DNA of 64,000 nt from Andalucia godoyi (taxonomy: Eukaryota; Discoba; Jakobea; Jakobida; Andaluciidae): contig VRVR01000039.1 of assembly GCA_009859145.1 (NCBI GenBank), forward strand, positions 131,909 through 195,908. The letters are read 5' to 3'. Under the pieces are notes generated by a model. That model had not been told where the DNA came from. It saw nothing but the letters and a program-made list of their open reading frames with translations, and did not search any database. A program made the translations under genes and the position numbers. Shown here in pieces: positions 28,793 through 36,189 of this stretch; position 1 is the stretch's first letter, and each line of letters opens with the position of its first letter.

Positions 28793-28972
28793 ATGCAGTC
28801 TTTGAGCCTGTCAAAAAGGAAACCGCGTCCCCGAGATTATCGAAATACGTGCGTGCATATCCCGAGTGGCAAGGGCACGTTCCTGGCACCGAAGAAGTGG
28901 ACTCTGGCCAGGATGAGCAAACTGTTTCCAGATGATCATGATGGAGATGACACGATGAAGAGTGCAGAGTGA
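28793..28972 (+). CDS. Possible small basic protein, 59 aa, or a 3' exon
   Basis: The frame from the ATG at 28793 encodes a Lys/Arg/Pro-rich N-terminal half and an Asp-rich end. The ATG overlaps a potential splice acceptor (GATGCAG at 28792-28798), so the segment could instead be the last exon of the coiled-coil gene upstream, in another frame ending at 28935. No family recognised. Confidence 0.25.
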   Translation: MQSLSLSKRKPRPRDYRNTCVHIPSGKGTFLAPKKWTLARMSKLFPDDHDGDDTMKSAE

Positions 28973-29604
28973 TGCAGTCTCCTCCTCTCCCCAGGAATCA
29001 TCTTTGTTATCTTTTGTTTTGTTTTAGTTTTGTAAATTCTGCGAGTCAGTTTAATTTTTAAAAAAAAATACATCATTCTTAGATCATGTTCTCTCTCTCT
29101 CTCTCTCTCTCTCTCCCTCTCTTTCTTTACCCTCATACTGTTTAATTTAAAAAATTAAAAAAACCAAAACGCGAAGAGTTGGACTTACGATTTTGAACTG
29201 TGCACCCGCGACATTCCGTGAATGTTTCCCGGATTCTTTGCTTTTATAACCCTCCAACCCAAACGTCTGGTGGACGGCTGTGAATACCATCGGATAGTAT
29301 GGCTGAAGGTGTGCAGGTCGAGGCCCAATGAGACACTCTCGAATACTGACAGCCGATTTCCTTGTTGCGGATTGTAAAAAAGTCCCTTTACGCCAAATAA
29401 TCTGTTTGAGGCACGGCATGCGAGACAAATGTTCTCTAATGTCGATCCTGCTGGCCAGTTTCGCCTCCTTTCTCAGAACCGCATTTCGTTCTTTCGTTTT
29501 TGCTCTTTTGTTTTTGTTTTATTTTGTTTTGTTTTGCTATAAACACGGATTTGTGTTTTGCTTGTTGGTTTCATAACTCAGGGCGCAAGTCTAGTCTGCT
29601 TAGG
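28973..29604. other. Intergenic region with (CT)n microsatellite
   Basis: About 630 bp hold a CT dinucleotide tract at 29091-29123, A/T-rich stretches around 29050-29070 and 29140-29165, and T-rich sequence just before the mS37 gene (about 29490-29540). No ORF of convincing composition was found. Confidence 0.55.
29091..29123 (+). repeat. (CT)n microsatellite
   Basis: CT dinucleotide tract with one interruption, in non-coding sequence. Confidence 0.95.
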
Positions 29605-29847
29605 ATGAGAATCGGAACGTTGGAAGTGCCACCGGGGTTGCTTAGAAGGACAACACGACGCATTAAACCGACTTGTGCAGGCGAAATGCTTGCGTTCCTC
29701 GCATCGCTCAAGCGAAACGGATTCGATGACACAAAGTGCGCCATGGAGAAACAGTCGCTGCAAGACTGTATGAAGAATCTCCAGTCCAAAGCCAAACCAG
29801 CAAATACCTTGAATTTCCATCTCCAACGCCTTGCCAAGAAGGTTTAG
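29605..29847 (+). CDS. Mitochondrial small-subunit ribosomal protein mS37 (Mrp10/CHCHD1)
   Basis: The 80-aa product matches the Mrp10/CHCHD1 family, a small CHCH-fold protein of the mitochondrial ribosomal small subunit imported through the Mia40 pathway. The family core reads CAGEMLAFLASLKRNGF followed by DDTKCAMEKQSLQDCM. Only one CX9C pair is complete (Cys45-Cys55). The first pair is Cys24 with Ser34 where a cysteine is usual. The basic N-terminus (LLRRTTRRIKP) suits rRNA contact. The ATG at 29605 is chosen because upstream in-frame sequence is T-rich and starts only at non-ATG codons. Confidence 0.82.
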   Translation: MRIGTLEVPPGLLRRTTRRIKPTCAGEMLAFLASLKRNGFDDTKCAMEKQSLQDCMKNLQSKAKPANTLNFHLQRLAKKV

Positions 29848-30006
29848 TTTATATATTCCTTGTGCCCCGCTTCTCCATGGATAATGGTTTTCAAAAAACG
29901 AACAGACAAAAGCGTTCTTACTTTTAAAAGGATTAATCTAGGTTTTTTTTAATTTAAAATTTAAATTTCAAATCATGGTTTTTAATTGTTCGTCTCGGCG
30001 TAAACA

Positions 30007-30249
30007 ATGCTGTTGTCGCCTTCCAACACCAGCCCCGCTCAATCCCACGCAAGGCGCACGTCCAGAATGACCAATCGAAGACGACGGTCTTCAAAGGGCG
30101 TCGCAACTGGCAAGCAGCACGATCTAGTGTCACAACGGCTATTCTCCACGTCTTTTGAAACCGCCGATATCTCAAGCACTTCCGACAGGAAACAATGTAC
30201 GGGAAAATGTGTGAAACTTTCCGTGTTTGCCAATTGTCCCTGCAAATAA
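30007..30249 (+). CDS. Possible small basic protein, 80 aa
   Basis: An ATG-started frame encodes a Ser/Arg-rich N-terminus (TNRRRRSSKG) and a Cys-containing end, finishing 57 bp before the stop of the convergent C9orf72-like gene. It could be a genuine short gene or chance; no family is recognised, and the flanks at 29930-30000 and 30245-30265 are AT-rich. The rest of 29848-30306 shows nothing else. Confidence 0.25.
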   Translation: MLLSPSNTSPAQSHARRTSRMTNRRRRSSKGVATGKQHDLVSQRLFSTSFETADISSTSDRKQCTGKCVKLSVFANCPCK

Positions 30250-30306
30250 TAAATAAATAAAAATCTTCGTGGTTGCGGACACAACAGGAATTCTTCGCAC
30301 GGGATG

Positions 30307-32058
30307 TTACATGTATCCAGCTCCTTCAAAAAGTGCAAGGACTTGTTCCGATCTCCGCTGAGGATCTCCGAGAATGGCGACGGAGATGCCTGGGTCAAGA
30401 CACTCTGCAAGAGACAAAAACAGCGCAAAGTCGTCCTCCGATTCGAGCGCCAAGTCGCTCCGAAGCAGCCTGAGAGCCGAGTCACGTAACCCCTCTCGAA
30501 TCGACGGCGCAAACAGCGGCGAGAACGGATTCGGGGTTGAGGAGGACGTGACAGATAACGGGGTCTGCACTGCAGATGAGTGCTGAGAGTCGTCGAATGC
30601 ATCGAAGCGATGTGCTCCATCTCGGTCCCACATGTAAAACACAATCTCCATGGCACGCCTCCGAATAAGTCGAAAGCTATCGCGAATGAACGTCGGTCGG
30701 ATGTGATCAGGAATCTGAAAGATTGAATCTACAAGACGGGACACGACAGGGGCAGGTTTCGTCAACTTTGACCAAGTCAGGGAAACTTGTAACGGTTTTC
30801 GGGTACTGAGCAGCAGCCATGGCGGGGATACTGCGTGCTTGGAAGGAAGATCCTTCAGCAGCGGTTCTTTTGCAGGCAGCTCAAGAAGAGGGGGTTCGAT
30901 CGCCATCAATCGCAACACATCTGTAAAGAAGCCATGTCGAAGAACGTTGTAGTCATTCAGCGACTTGATACGCTTCACTCGTCGACGAATCAAGTCCACA
31001 ACAGCGACGGGAAATGGAGAATGAAGAAGGAAGATGTCCATTCGAGAAAACGAAGTCTTGCCGCGATACACATCTGCGTCTGCATTGCCCACAAAGTAGT
31101 TGGACGAAGACGAAACAGACGCCATATCGCTGTCGTCTTCCAACGCCACGCCATGGAGCTTTTCTAGCGCTTCTGCAGCACTTTTGTGCGGGACGCTGAT
31201 GCCTTGCAAGTACAGGCCAGGGACAAACATTCGTCCTGGCGTAGCAGAACTGATCGCGTTTCTTTGGTCATCCGTGAACAGCGCCAGCGTGCCAATCATC
31301 CTGCAAATATCCTGCATATCATCGCCAATGACGACAGTTGCACACTGCGACTGCAGATGAGCGCAAATGCACTTTGCCAAAAAGTCTCGCTGGATTTGAT
31401 TGGTATGCGGAGACAAGTTGGCGAGTTTCTCTGGAAGATTCGTCGAAAACCACGACTGCTCGATGCAGGGAACAATGCTTGACGTCAGCCACGCACTGAA
31501 GTCAATTGCAAACTGAGAAAGATGCGGGAAAAACGCCCTAACAGCGAGCGAAAGCCCCCAAATCAAGTTGGCTTGGAGAACGAGCGAGAGCGTCAGCATC
31601 CGATCTTCCAGCACAAGCAAAAGCTTCTGAAGCCGCGGCAGTGCTTCGCTGCGGAACACCACAGAAAACGCGAACAGGGTGGCGTCATCTTTCAGATCAT
31701 CGTGGCCATCACCGCTGTATGCAAAACTAGAAGAATCTCCAGAGTGAAGCCCATGACCACGAAACACAAATGACAACACGACAATGTCCCACGCTGGCAT
31801 GACGTTCATCTTGAACTCCGGAGAGTGCACTCGGTCAATTCGACTGACTTCCTCCATCAGCGAATGCCGTCCAACAGCTACAAACGCTGCGTCTGGAATC
31901 GCATACCGCGTCTTCCACACGTGCGCGACACGCGGTCCCAGAACGTCGTCCCACACCGTCACCTGTGCAGCACACACCGTTCCGAGATCGCAATTTTCAG
32001 ATGCAGAATCCAAAAGCGGCAAAGTCGATGCACTGCCAGGCCCTCGACTTCCCTCCAT
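30307..32058 (-). CDS. C9orf72: C9orf72-like DENN-module protein
   Basis: The 583-aa product aligns by eye with C9orf72. It begins with a longin-like segment carrying VTVWDDVLGPRVAHVWKT. The centre has FLAKCICAHLQSQCATVVIG followed by an LALF...DQRNA helix, and FVPGLYLQGI. Then comes an HSPFPVAVVDL...VKRIKS segment in place of the human APYPTTHIDVDVNTVKQMP region. The C-terminus has FQIPDHIRPTFIRDSF...RRRAMEIVFYM and FALFLSLAECLDPGI. In animals C9orf72 pairs with SMCR8 and WDR41, acts as a GAP for small GTPases and regulates lysosomes and autophagy. That role in this organism is inference. Inserts rich in Ser/Asp around residues 105-120 and 310-330 make it longer than the human 481 aa. Confidence 0.85.
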   Translation of the reverse strand: MEGSRGPGSASTLPLLDSASENCDLGTVCAAQVTVWDDVLGPRVAHVWKTRYAIPDAAFVAVGRHSLMEEVSRIDRVHSPEFKMNVMPAWDIVVLSFVFRGHGLHSGDSSSFAYSGDGHDDLKDDATLFAFSVVFRSEALPRLQKLLLVLEDRMLTLSLVLQANLIWGLSLAVRAFFPHLSQFAIDFSAWLTSSIVPCIEQSWFSTNLPEKLANLSPHTNQIQRDFLAKCICAHLQSQCATVVIGDDMQDICRMIGTLALFTDDQRNAISSATPGRMFVPGLYLQGISVPHKSAAEALEKLHGVALEDDSDMASVSSSSNYFVGNADADVYRGKTSFSRMDIFLLHSPFPVAVVDLIRRRVKRIKSLNDYNVLRHGFFTDVLRLMAIEPPLLELPAKEPLLKDLPSKHAVSPPWLLLSTRKPLQVSLTWSKLTKPAPVVSRLVDSIFQIPDHIRPTFIRDSFRLIRRRAMEIVFYMWDRDGAHRFDAFDDSQHSSAVQTPLSVTSSSTPNPFSPLFAPSIREGLRDSALRLLRSDLALESEDDFALFLSLAECLDPGISVAILGDPQRRSEQVLALFEGAGYM

Positions 32059-32400
32059 GCTTTTGTTTCAGAAGACCAAACCTATACAAACATGCGCAAT
32101 CAACGCAACAACAGACAAACGATGATGACGTAAAAAAAAACGAGCCGATGAATAATGACACGTCATTATCATGCATACGGAAGGAAGTATACATACACAG
32201 ACACGGTCAAATACTGGCCGACACTGGCACGCTTGTTTCACTGGGAATTCGTGCTTACGCACGCTCGGCCAAAATTCAGCCGGTGACACAGGCTCCGCAT
32301 TTTCGACACTCTTTAGCGCAGCATCCGTAGCCATCTATTCTATCATTCTTTGGTTCCGCTTTATTAATTCAAATATGGGCGTGAGCGCGCTGGGACGACG
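32059..32400. other. Intergenic region upstream of C9orf72-like gene
   Basis: About 340 bp of mixed sequence with an A tract near 32131-32140. It presumably holds the promoter of the minus-strand C9orf72-like gene and abuts the Fanzor relic. Confidence 0.45.
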
Positions 32401-32775
32401 CATTCGCCTACGCCTACGTCGCTCGATACAGGGCCTCCTAGGTCCCGCAGACCTCCTAAGAGACCACATGTCACTACGCCTACCGCCTCTTCCTCTCGTA
32501 TCTCCAGTTGCATCAATCGCGCTGCAACTGAGGACACGAAAGCGCCTGCTGCTGCTAGGGCCGTCAGAATCAAAATGCACCCTTCTCAGGAACCACGTGT
32601 CACGCTGAGAAAGTGGCTCACCGATTGATCGAGATTGGGAACGGAGCGCGGAGCATTTATCTGAAGAACGCCAGCAAGGCTTGTCGGGGGCCTATCCCCT
32701 TCCCGGCAACGGGATGGAAGACTGAGTATGCATGTCTATTCGTAGATATGCATGTTCAGTGTATAAAGTAGGCGT
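32401..32775 (+). mobile_element. Fanzor (TnpB-like) relic A, internally deleted
   Basis: One frame (32401-32628) encodes a Pro/Ser/Arg-rich leader and then AVRIKMHPSQEPRVTLRKWL, the classic N-terminal segment of IS607-type TnpB and Fanzor proteins. It stops at 32626. Directly after, at 32627, a second frame gives DRDW and, after one more frame change, ARSIYLKNASKACRG (from 32646). This is the RuvC-III end of the same protein family (DRD...GARNI). The whole middle of the nuclease (WED, REC, RuvC-I, RuvC-II and zinc finger) is missing. Downstream are a perfect TCCCG-GCAA-CGGGA hairpin (32702-32715), two TATGCATG copies and AGTGTATAAAGTAGGC (32759-32774), shared with relic B and probably the right end. 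It cannot encode an active nuclease. Confidence 0.8.
32702..32715 (+). ncRNA. Hairpin in putative omega-RNA/right-end region of relic A
   Basis: A five-base-pair stem closes a GCAA tetraloop just after the C-terminal codons of the Fanzor relic. In active Fanzor and TnpB elements the guide (omega) RNA is encoded over the 3' end of the gene and the right end, so a structured RNA remnant is plausible here. Expression is not shown. Confidence 0.35.
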
Positions 32776-32936
32776 TCTTTTCGTTTTATTCCTTCTTCCT
32801 CCCACCGGATTTTTTTTAGACGGGAAAAAAGAGAATGCGCTGCTCTATGATTTTTCGACGTTCCCTGCCGGCCAGACTGGTTTCTGGGGCAGCCACTTTC
32901 CTCCAGCCAAGTGCACCTGTTGTTTCTCCTTTTTCT

Positions 32937-32973
<37 letters not shown>

Positions 32974-33293
32974 CGTACTGTCGTCGCTGGGTGCATGCTG
33001 CGGACGTGCGGTCGTTGCGCTGTCTCCTTCATTGTTCACAATCTAATTTGTTGATTGCCCTCCCCCCTCCCTCCTGTCATATTCCAACACAAGGTTTTCG
33101 GTGGGATATATGCATCTTTTAAATAAAAAAAAAATCAAAACAAAACAACAAATGCGATAGTGATGCCCTTTCCAGTTAACGTGTCCTGCAGACACCATCA
33201 GGTGAATATGATGGTGATACGTAGATGTGTGTCATTCGTTCAGCAGTTTTTACAGATATGCCTGTGGGTAGTCCGGATGCATACAGTACAATG
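32776..33293. other. Intergenic region with (TG)n microsatellite
   Basis: About 520 bp contain a TG dinucleotide tract at about 32937-32972 and an A-rich stretch at 33121-33150. No convincing gene; it lies at the 3' side of the minus-strand Der gene. Confidence 0.55.
32937..32972 (+). repeat. (TG)n microsatellite
   Basis: About eighteen TG dinucleotides lie in non-coding sequence. Confidence 0.95.
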
Positions 33294-34808
33294 CTATCGA
33301 GCGCGATACTTCACTCGGAACGGAACTCCGAAAAGATCAAACTCGGTGCGAATCTTCGCAGCAAACCATCGCTGCCACGACTCATCTGGTTCAGTACGAC
33401 ACCACGCTACAAAGGTCGGCGGGCGAGAACGAGCTTGTGTCACGTACTTCACAAGGCCTTCTGTTTCGAGTCGATGAGCCTCGACAAAGCGGTTCAATTT
33501 TGCTGTCGGAATCCTGGAGTTCCATCGATCATACACACGGACTGCTCGTCGAAGAAGCTTCAAGCATCCATCACCACGTTTAGCGGAAATGCCAACCACA
33601 GGAAGGCCTTCGCCAAAGAAGTGCTCCATATACATTGTAATAGACTTGACGACAAGCGGGTCCACCTGGTCTACCTTGTTGATGGCAACAACGAAAGCCC
33701 GCCCTTCTTCCATAACCCGAGATAGTATGGTGTAGTCTTCTCGCAACGCATTTGGAGCATGCATCTTGGAAGCCTCGGTGGCATCGATCATAAGAACACA
33801 CAAGTTTGCGTATGAAATGGCTCGTTTTGCGTCTTCATCGGCGAGTTCGGCGGGCCGCGTCCCGTCTCTCTTGGCGGCTCTCCGGAGCCCGGCAGTATCA
33901 ATAGCAATGATTTCTCTTGTCGAAAAACTCTTATCGGGGTCCTCGAAAACACACGGAACTTCGATTGCGTCTCGCGTTAGACCGGGAGTAGGACCAGCGA
34001 GCACGCGCTCTTCTCCCAAGAATTGGTTCAGTAATGTTGATTTTCCAGAATTCGGTCTTCCGACGATGGCCAGCCGGATCGGGCTTTGTTTTTCTGCTGC
34101 CGATTGATCTTTGTCTGTCAGCGACTCGACAACAGATTCATCGCTCAGCTTTGGCGGATTCTGAACAGAAACATCCGATGGCCCCGACACGTCAACATCA
34201 AGCAGCGGGACGTCGATATCCCTATGTTTTGCATCTCCAGTCAGCTGCTGACCCGGACTTGGGTCGAGAATCTCTCTCAAGCAGGGAAATAGGTCCGTTG
34301 TGATCCCCAAGGCATGCTCAGCACTCACGAAAACGGGAACGGGGTGCTGCATCCCACCGATGAGAGTATCGCTGGATTCCATCTTCACTGCCTGCGGATT
34401 CTCGCACTTGTTCACGACCCACAGCATTTCGCCTCTCTTATTCGAGCCTTTCTTCGCCAGCTTTTTCTGTACGTATTTTGCCCATTCCCTGTCTTCCTCA
34501 AGAAGCCCCGTGCGGCCATCTGTGACCAGCAGCGCCACCGCAGAGTCCTCAATGGACTGCTGGGTCGTAAATGAAACATCATTGGGCGGTTGATCCGCTC
34601 CAGGAGTATCCGTAAGAAGAAAGTGCAAATGGCCAAATGACACACCGGTCTCTTTGGCATCCCGCGTCGTCCCTGCAGTTTTGTCCACGATTGCAAATTT
34701 TCCGTTTTGCGCAAGCTTGTTGAACAGCGTGGATTTCCCCACGTTAGATCGCCCAACTACCGTCACACGCGGCAGCTTTGGAATTAGGCGTCGGAGCAAC
34801 GAAGTCAT
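33294..34808 (-). CDS. Der/EngA-type double GTPase, probably organellar
   Basis: Two tandem Era-like G domains followed by a KH-like C-terminal domain define Der (EngA), the bacterial large-ribosomal-subunit assembly GTPase. G domain 1 has GRSNVGKST (residues 19-27), AGTTRD, DTPG and NKCE. G domain 2 has GRPNSGKST (about 246-254), PGLTRD, DTAG and NKVD. The C-terminal quarter has the family's ISAKRGDG and an RIPTAKLNRFVEAH segment, then PPTFVAW. The ATG at 34808 gives 504 aa with a short basic amphipathic start (TSLLRRLIPKLPRV), suitable for organelle import. The frame continues 144 bases upstream only from a GTG. Der is rare in eukaryotes outside plastid-bearing lineages; mitochondrial ribosome assembly is the simplest inference. 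A Ser/Asp-rich linker separates the two G domains. Confidence 0.9.
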   Translation of the reverse strand: MTSLLRRLIPKLPRVTVVGRSNVGKSTLFNKLAQNGKFAIVDKTAGTTRDAKETGVSFGHLHFLLTDTPGADQPPNDVSFTTQQSIEDSAVALLVTDGRTGLLEEDREWAKYVQKKLAKKGSNKRGEMLWVVNKCENPQAVKMESSDTLIGGMQHPVPVFVSAEHALGITTDLFPCLREILDPSPGQQLTGDAKHRDIDVPLLDVDVSGPSDVSVQNPPKLSDESVVESLTDKDQSAAEKQSPIRLAIVGRPNSGKSTLLNQFLGEERVLAGPTPGLTRDAIEVPCVFEDPDKSFSTREIIAIDTAGLRRAAKRDGTRPAELADEDAKRAISYANLCVLMIDATEASKMHAPNALREDYTILSRVMEEGRAFVVAINKVDQVDPLVVKSITMYMEHFFGEGLPVVGISAKRGDGCLKLLRRAVRVYDRWNSRIPTAKLNRFVEAHRLETEGLVKYVTQARSRPPTFVAWCRTEPDESWQRWFAAKIRTEFDLFGVPFRVKYRAR

Positions 34809-35170
34809 GTTATGCTTTCTGAACTTTGCATGTGGTACCTGTTGCTTATTTTCCCCAAGAGTCAATCTTCGCAAGTCGACAGTTCCGCCAGTTCCAACAA
34901 AAAGTTGCCCAACCGGTGATGATAGGAAGCTGTCTTTCTTTGTTCGGCACACTCTACTGTTAAAAAAAAAAGATTTTCGCGCAAGGATTCGAATCCCCGA
35001 CTCCTGGTTATAGCATCATCATTATCCCCCAGCTTTCCTCACGTGAAATTGTCCTCTCCCGACTGTAACCACCCTTCCCATCCACTCGCGCATTTCTTTT
35101 GTCGCATTCCGTTCTTCTTTCTTTGGCCTTGTTGGCTTATTTGTCTGCTGTCTTTCACATCCGCAAACAA
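34809..35170. other. Intergenic region upstream of Der gene
   Basis: This includes the non-ATG extension of the Der frame up to 34952, a run of ten A bases at 34962-34971, and a GGATTCGAATCC palindrome near 34986-34997 that looks like a tRNA T-loop but lacks the other arms. No gene is called. Confidence 0.4.
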
Positions 35171-35281
35171 TATGACATCTGCGCCTCAACCGTACGACAC
35201 TGAGCCGCCGCGGGTCGCTTCCGCCTCTTCCGCACTGGATCTCACAAATTGGAGTTTCCGTTTTACTGTTAATAAAAATCA
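35171..35281 (+). CDS. Possible first exon (37 codons) ending at a consensus splice donor
   Basis: An ATG at 35171 opens a frame of normal composition (MTSAPQPYDTEPPRVASASS and 17 more residues) that ends in CAG|GTAAGT at 35281/35282, an ideal donor. Homology to Fanzor begins immediately afterwards in another frame. If this is a host exon, the Fanzor relic lies within its intron, and the acceptor could be GTAGGCAG at 35743-35750, continuing in phase for 72 codons to a TAA at 35967. The downstream part is AT-rich and of poor coding quality, so the gene may be broken or the exon fortuitous. Confidence 0.3.
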
Positions 35282-35750
35282 GGTAAGTTTTATTTTCTTG
35301 GTGTTGCCACAGAGTTTTATTTGTGCATTCCACAGACGGGTGTCGTGCGGGACGAGAACCAAGTCCCACTCGACAAGAGGCGCGTGATTGCGGATACATC
35401 AACAGATCCACGCAACCTGACGACGGACATGCATCGCAAGTTTGCAAAATGGCTGTGTGAGGGGTATGACTGCACTCTGCTTCCGAAATTCGATACGCCT
35501 CGTATGGTGCGGAGGGAGCCGGAAGAAGGGAAGAAACCCCGCATTAGAGGGTGTTTGCATGTCCATAGTGTGTATGCCGGATTGATCGCGCGGTGGGAAT
35601 GGGTGCGCGCAACAACATTTATCTTAAGAAGGCCGACAAGGCGTGTAGGGGCCTAACCCCCTTCCCATCCATGGCGATAGGGCCCGGGTTGCAAGAGGGG
35701 TTATGGATGATCAGCCATGATCAACCATGATTAGTGTATATTGTAGGCAG
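35282..35750 (+). mobile_element. Fanzor (TnpB-like) relic B, catalytically dead
   Basis: Three pieces of a Fanzor protein survive in order. Bases 35288-35390 encode EFYLCIPQTGVVRDENQVPL, typical of the wedge domain just before RuvC-I. Bases 35391-35520 encode MHRKFAKWLCEGYDC and LLPKFDTPRMVRR, the region before RuvC-II. Bases 35551-35735 encode FACP*CVC (zinc ribbon with a stop) and DRAVGMGARNNIYLKKADKAC, the RuvC-III end. The segments bearing the RuvC-I Asp and the RuvC-II Glu are deleted, so the nuclease is inactive. The 3' end shares with relic A the tract GGGGCCTA.CCCC.TTCCC and the terminal motif AGTGTATANNGTAGGC (35733-35748), with short ATGAT repeats just inside it. Confidence 0.85.
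35655..35702 (+). ncRNA. Stem-forming tract in putative omega-RNA region of relic B
   Basis: AACCCC (35655-35660) can pair with GGGGTT (35697-35702), enclosing a GC-rich loop. The position relative to the Fanzor C-terminus equals that of the hairpin in relic A, although loop sequence differs. Interpretation as an omega-RNA remnant is inference. Confidence 0.3.
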
Positions 35751-36189
35751 ACTGGAGTGTTTGAACGAAGAGTTCCGCGGAACGTCAAAACCAAAAACTC
35801 AAATACGGCCTCAATGAAACTCAAACGGATTGACAAAGAAAAGAAAAATTGTCGACCAGTCGAATCGAACACGTGGCTGACAAAATTTCCCCCTCTCGAC
35901 CGAAAAAATAATAATTGGGATATAAAAATTGTCGGGCAAAACGAAAAACTAATAAATAATAAATTTTAAAAAAATGTCAGTCCTTACTCTCTTACTCGTG
36001 CACTCTTGCACCAACACGCTCCTTTGGCTTCCTTTCACTGTTGCTTCGTTTTTACTTTTATCCTATTATCATACTGTCCTTTTTCTTCTTCTTCTTCTTC
36101 TTTTCTTTTTCTTTTTCCCTTCTATTTTTTGCGGTTGTTTCCCCTTGGCTGTGTTTCTTTTTGCTTGCATTCCTGTTGTTTTCTGAAGC
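35751..36189. other. AT-rich intergenic region with T/C-rich promoter-proximal tract
   Basis: About 440 bp become very AT-rich at 35900-35970, then strongly T/C-rich (36050-36130) immediately before the TRAP-beta start. Pyrimidine-rich 5' flanks like this recur in front of several genes in the window. A 72-codon open frame at the start is discussed with the possible exon at 35171. Confidence 0.45.

Noticed and set aside
28513..28935. Open frame of 140 codons downstream of the coiled-coil gene
   Set aside because: The first two thirds read through T-rich low-complexity sequence. Only its last part could be a 3' exon, which is noted with the small ORF at 28793.
34809..34952. 48-residue N-terminal extension of the Der protein from a GTG
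   Set aside because: It starts at a non-ATG codon, and the ATG at 34808 already gives a plausible short import sequence before the first G domain.
34976..35045. tRNA-like T-loop (GGATTCGAATCC) with a downstream T run on the minus strand
   Set aside because: The T-stem would have an A-C mismatch at its closing pair, the anticodon arm does not pair and no proper acceptor stem could be formed, so a tRNA gene is not supported.
35282..35335. 54-bp intron GTAAGT...TTCCACAG joining the 35171 frame to Fanzor-like codons
   Set aside because: The supposed intron itself encodes the EFYLCIPQ part of the Fanzor wedge domain in frame with what follows, so it is element coding sequence and not an independent intron.
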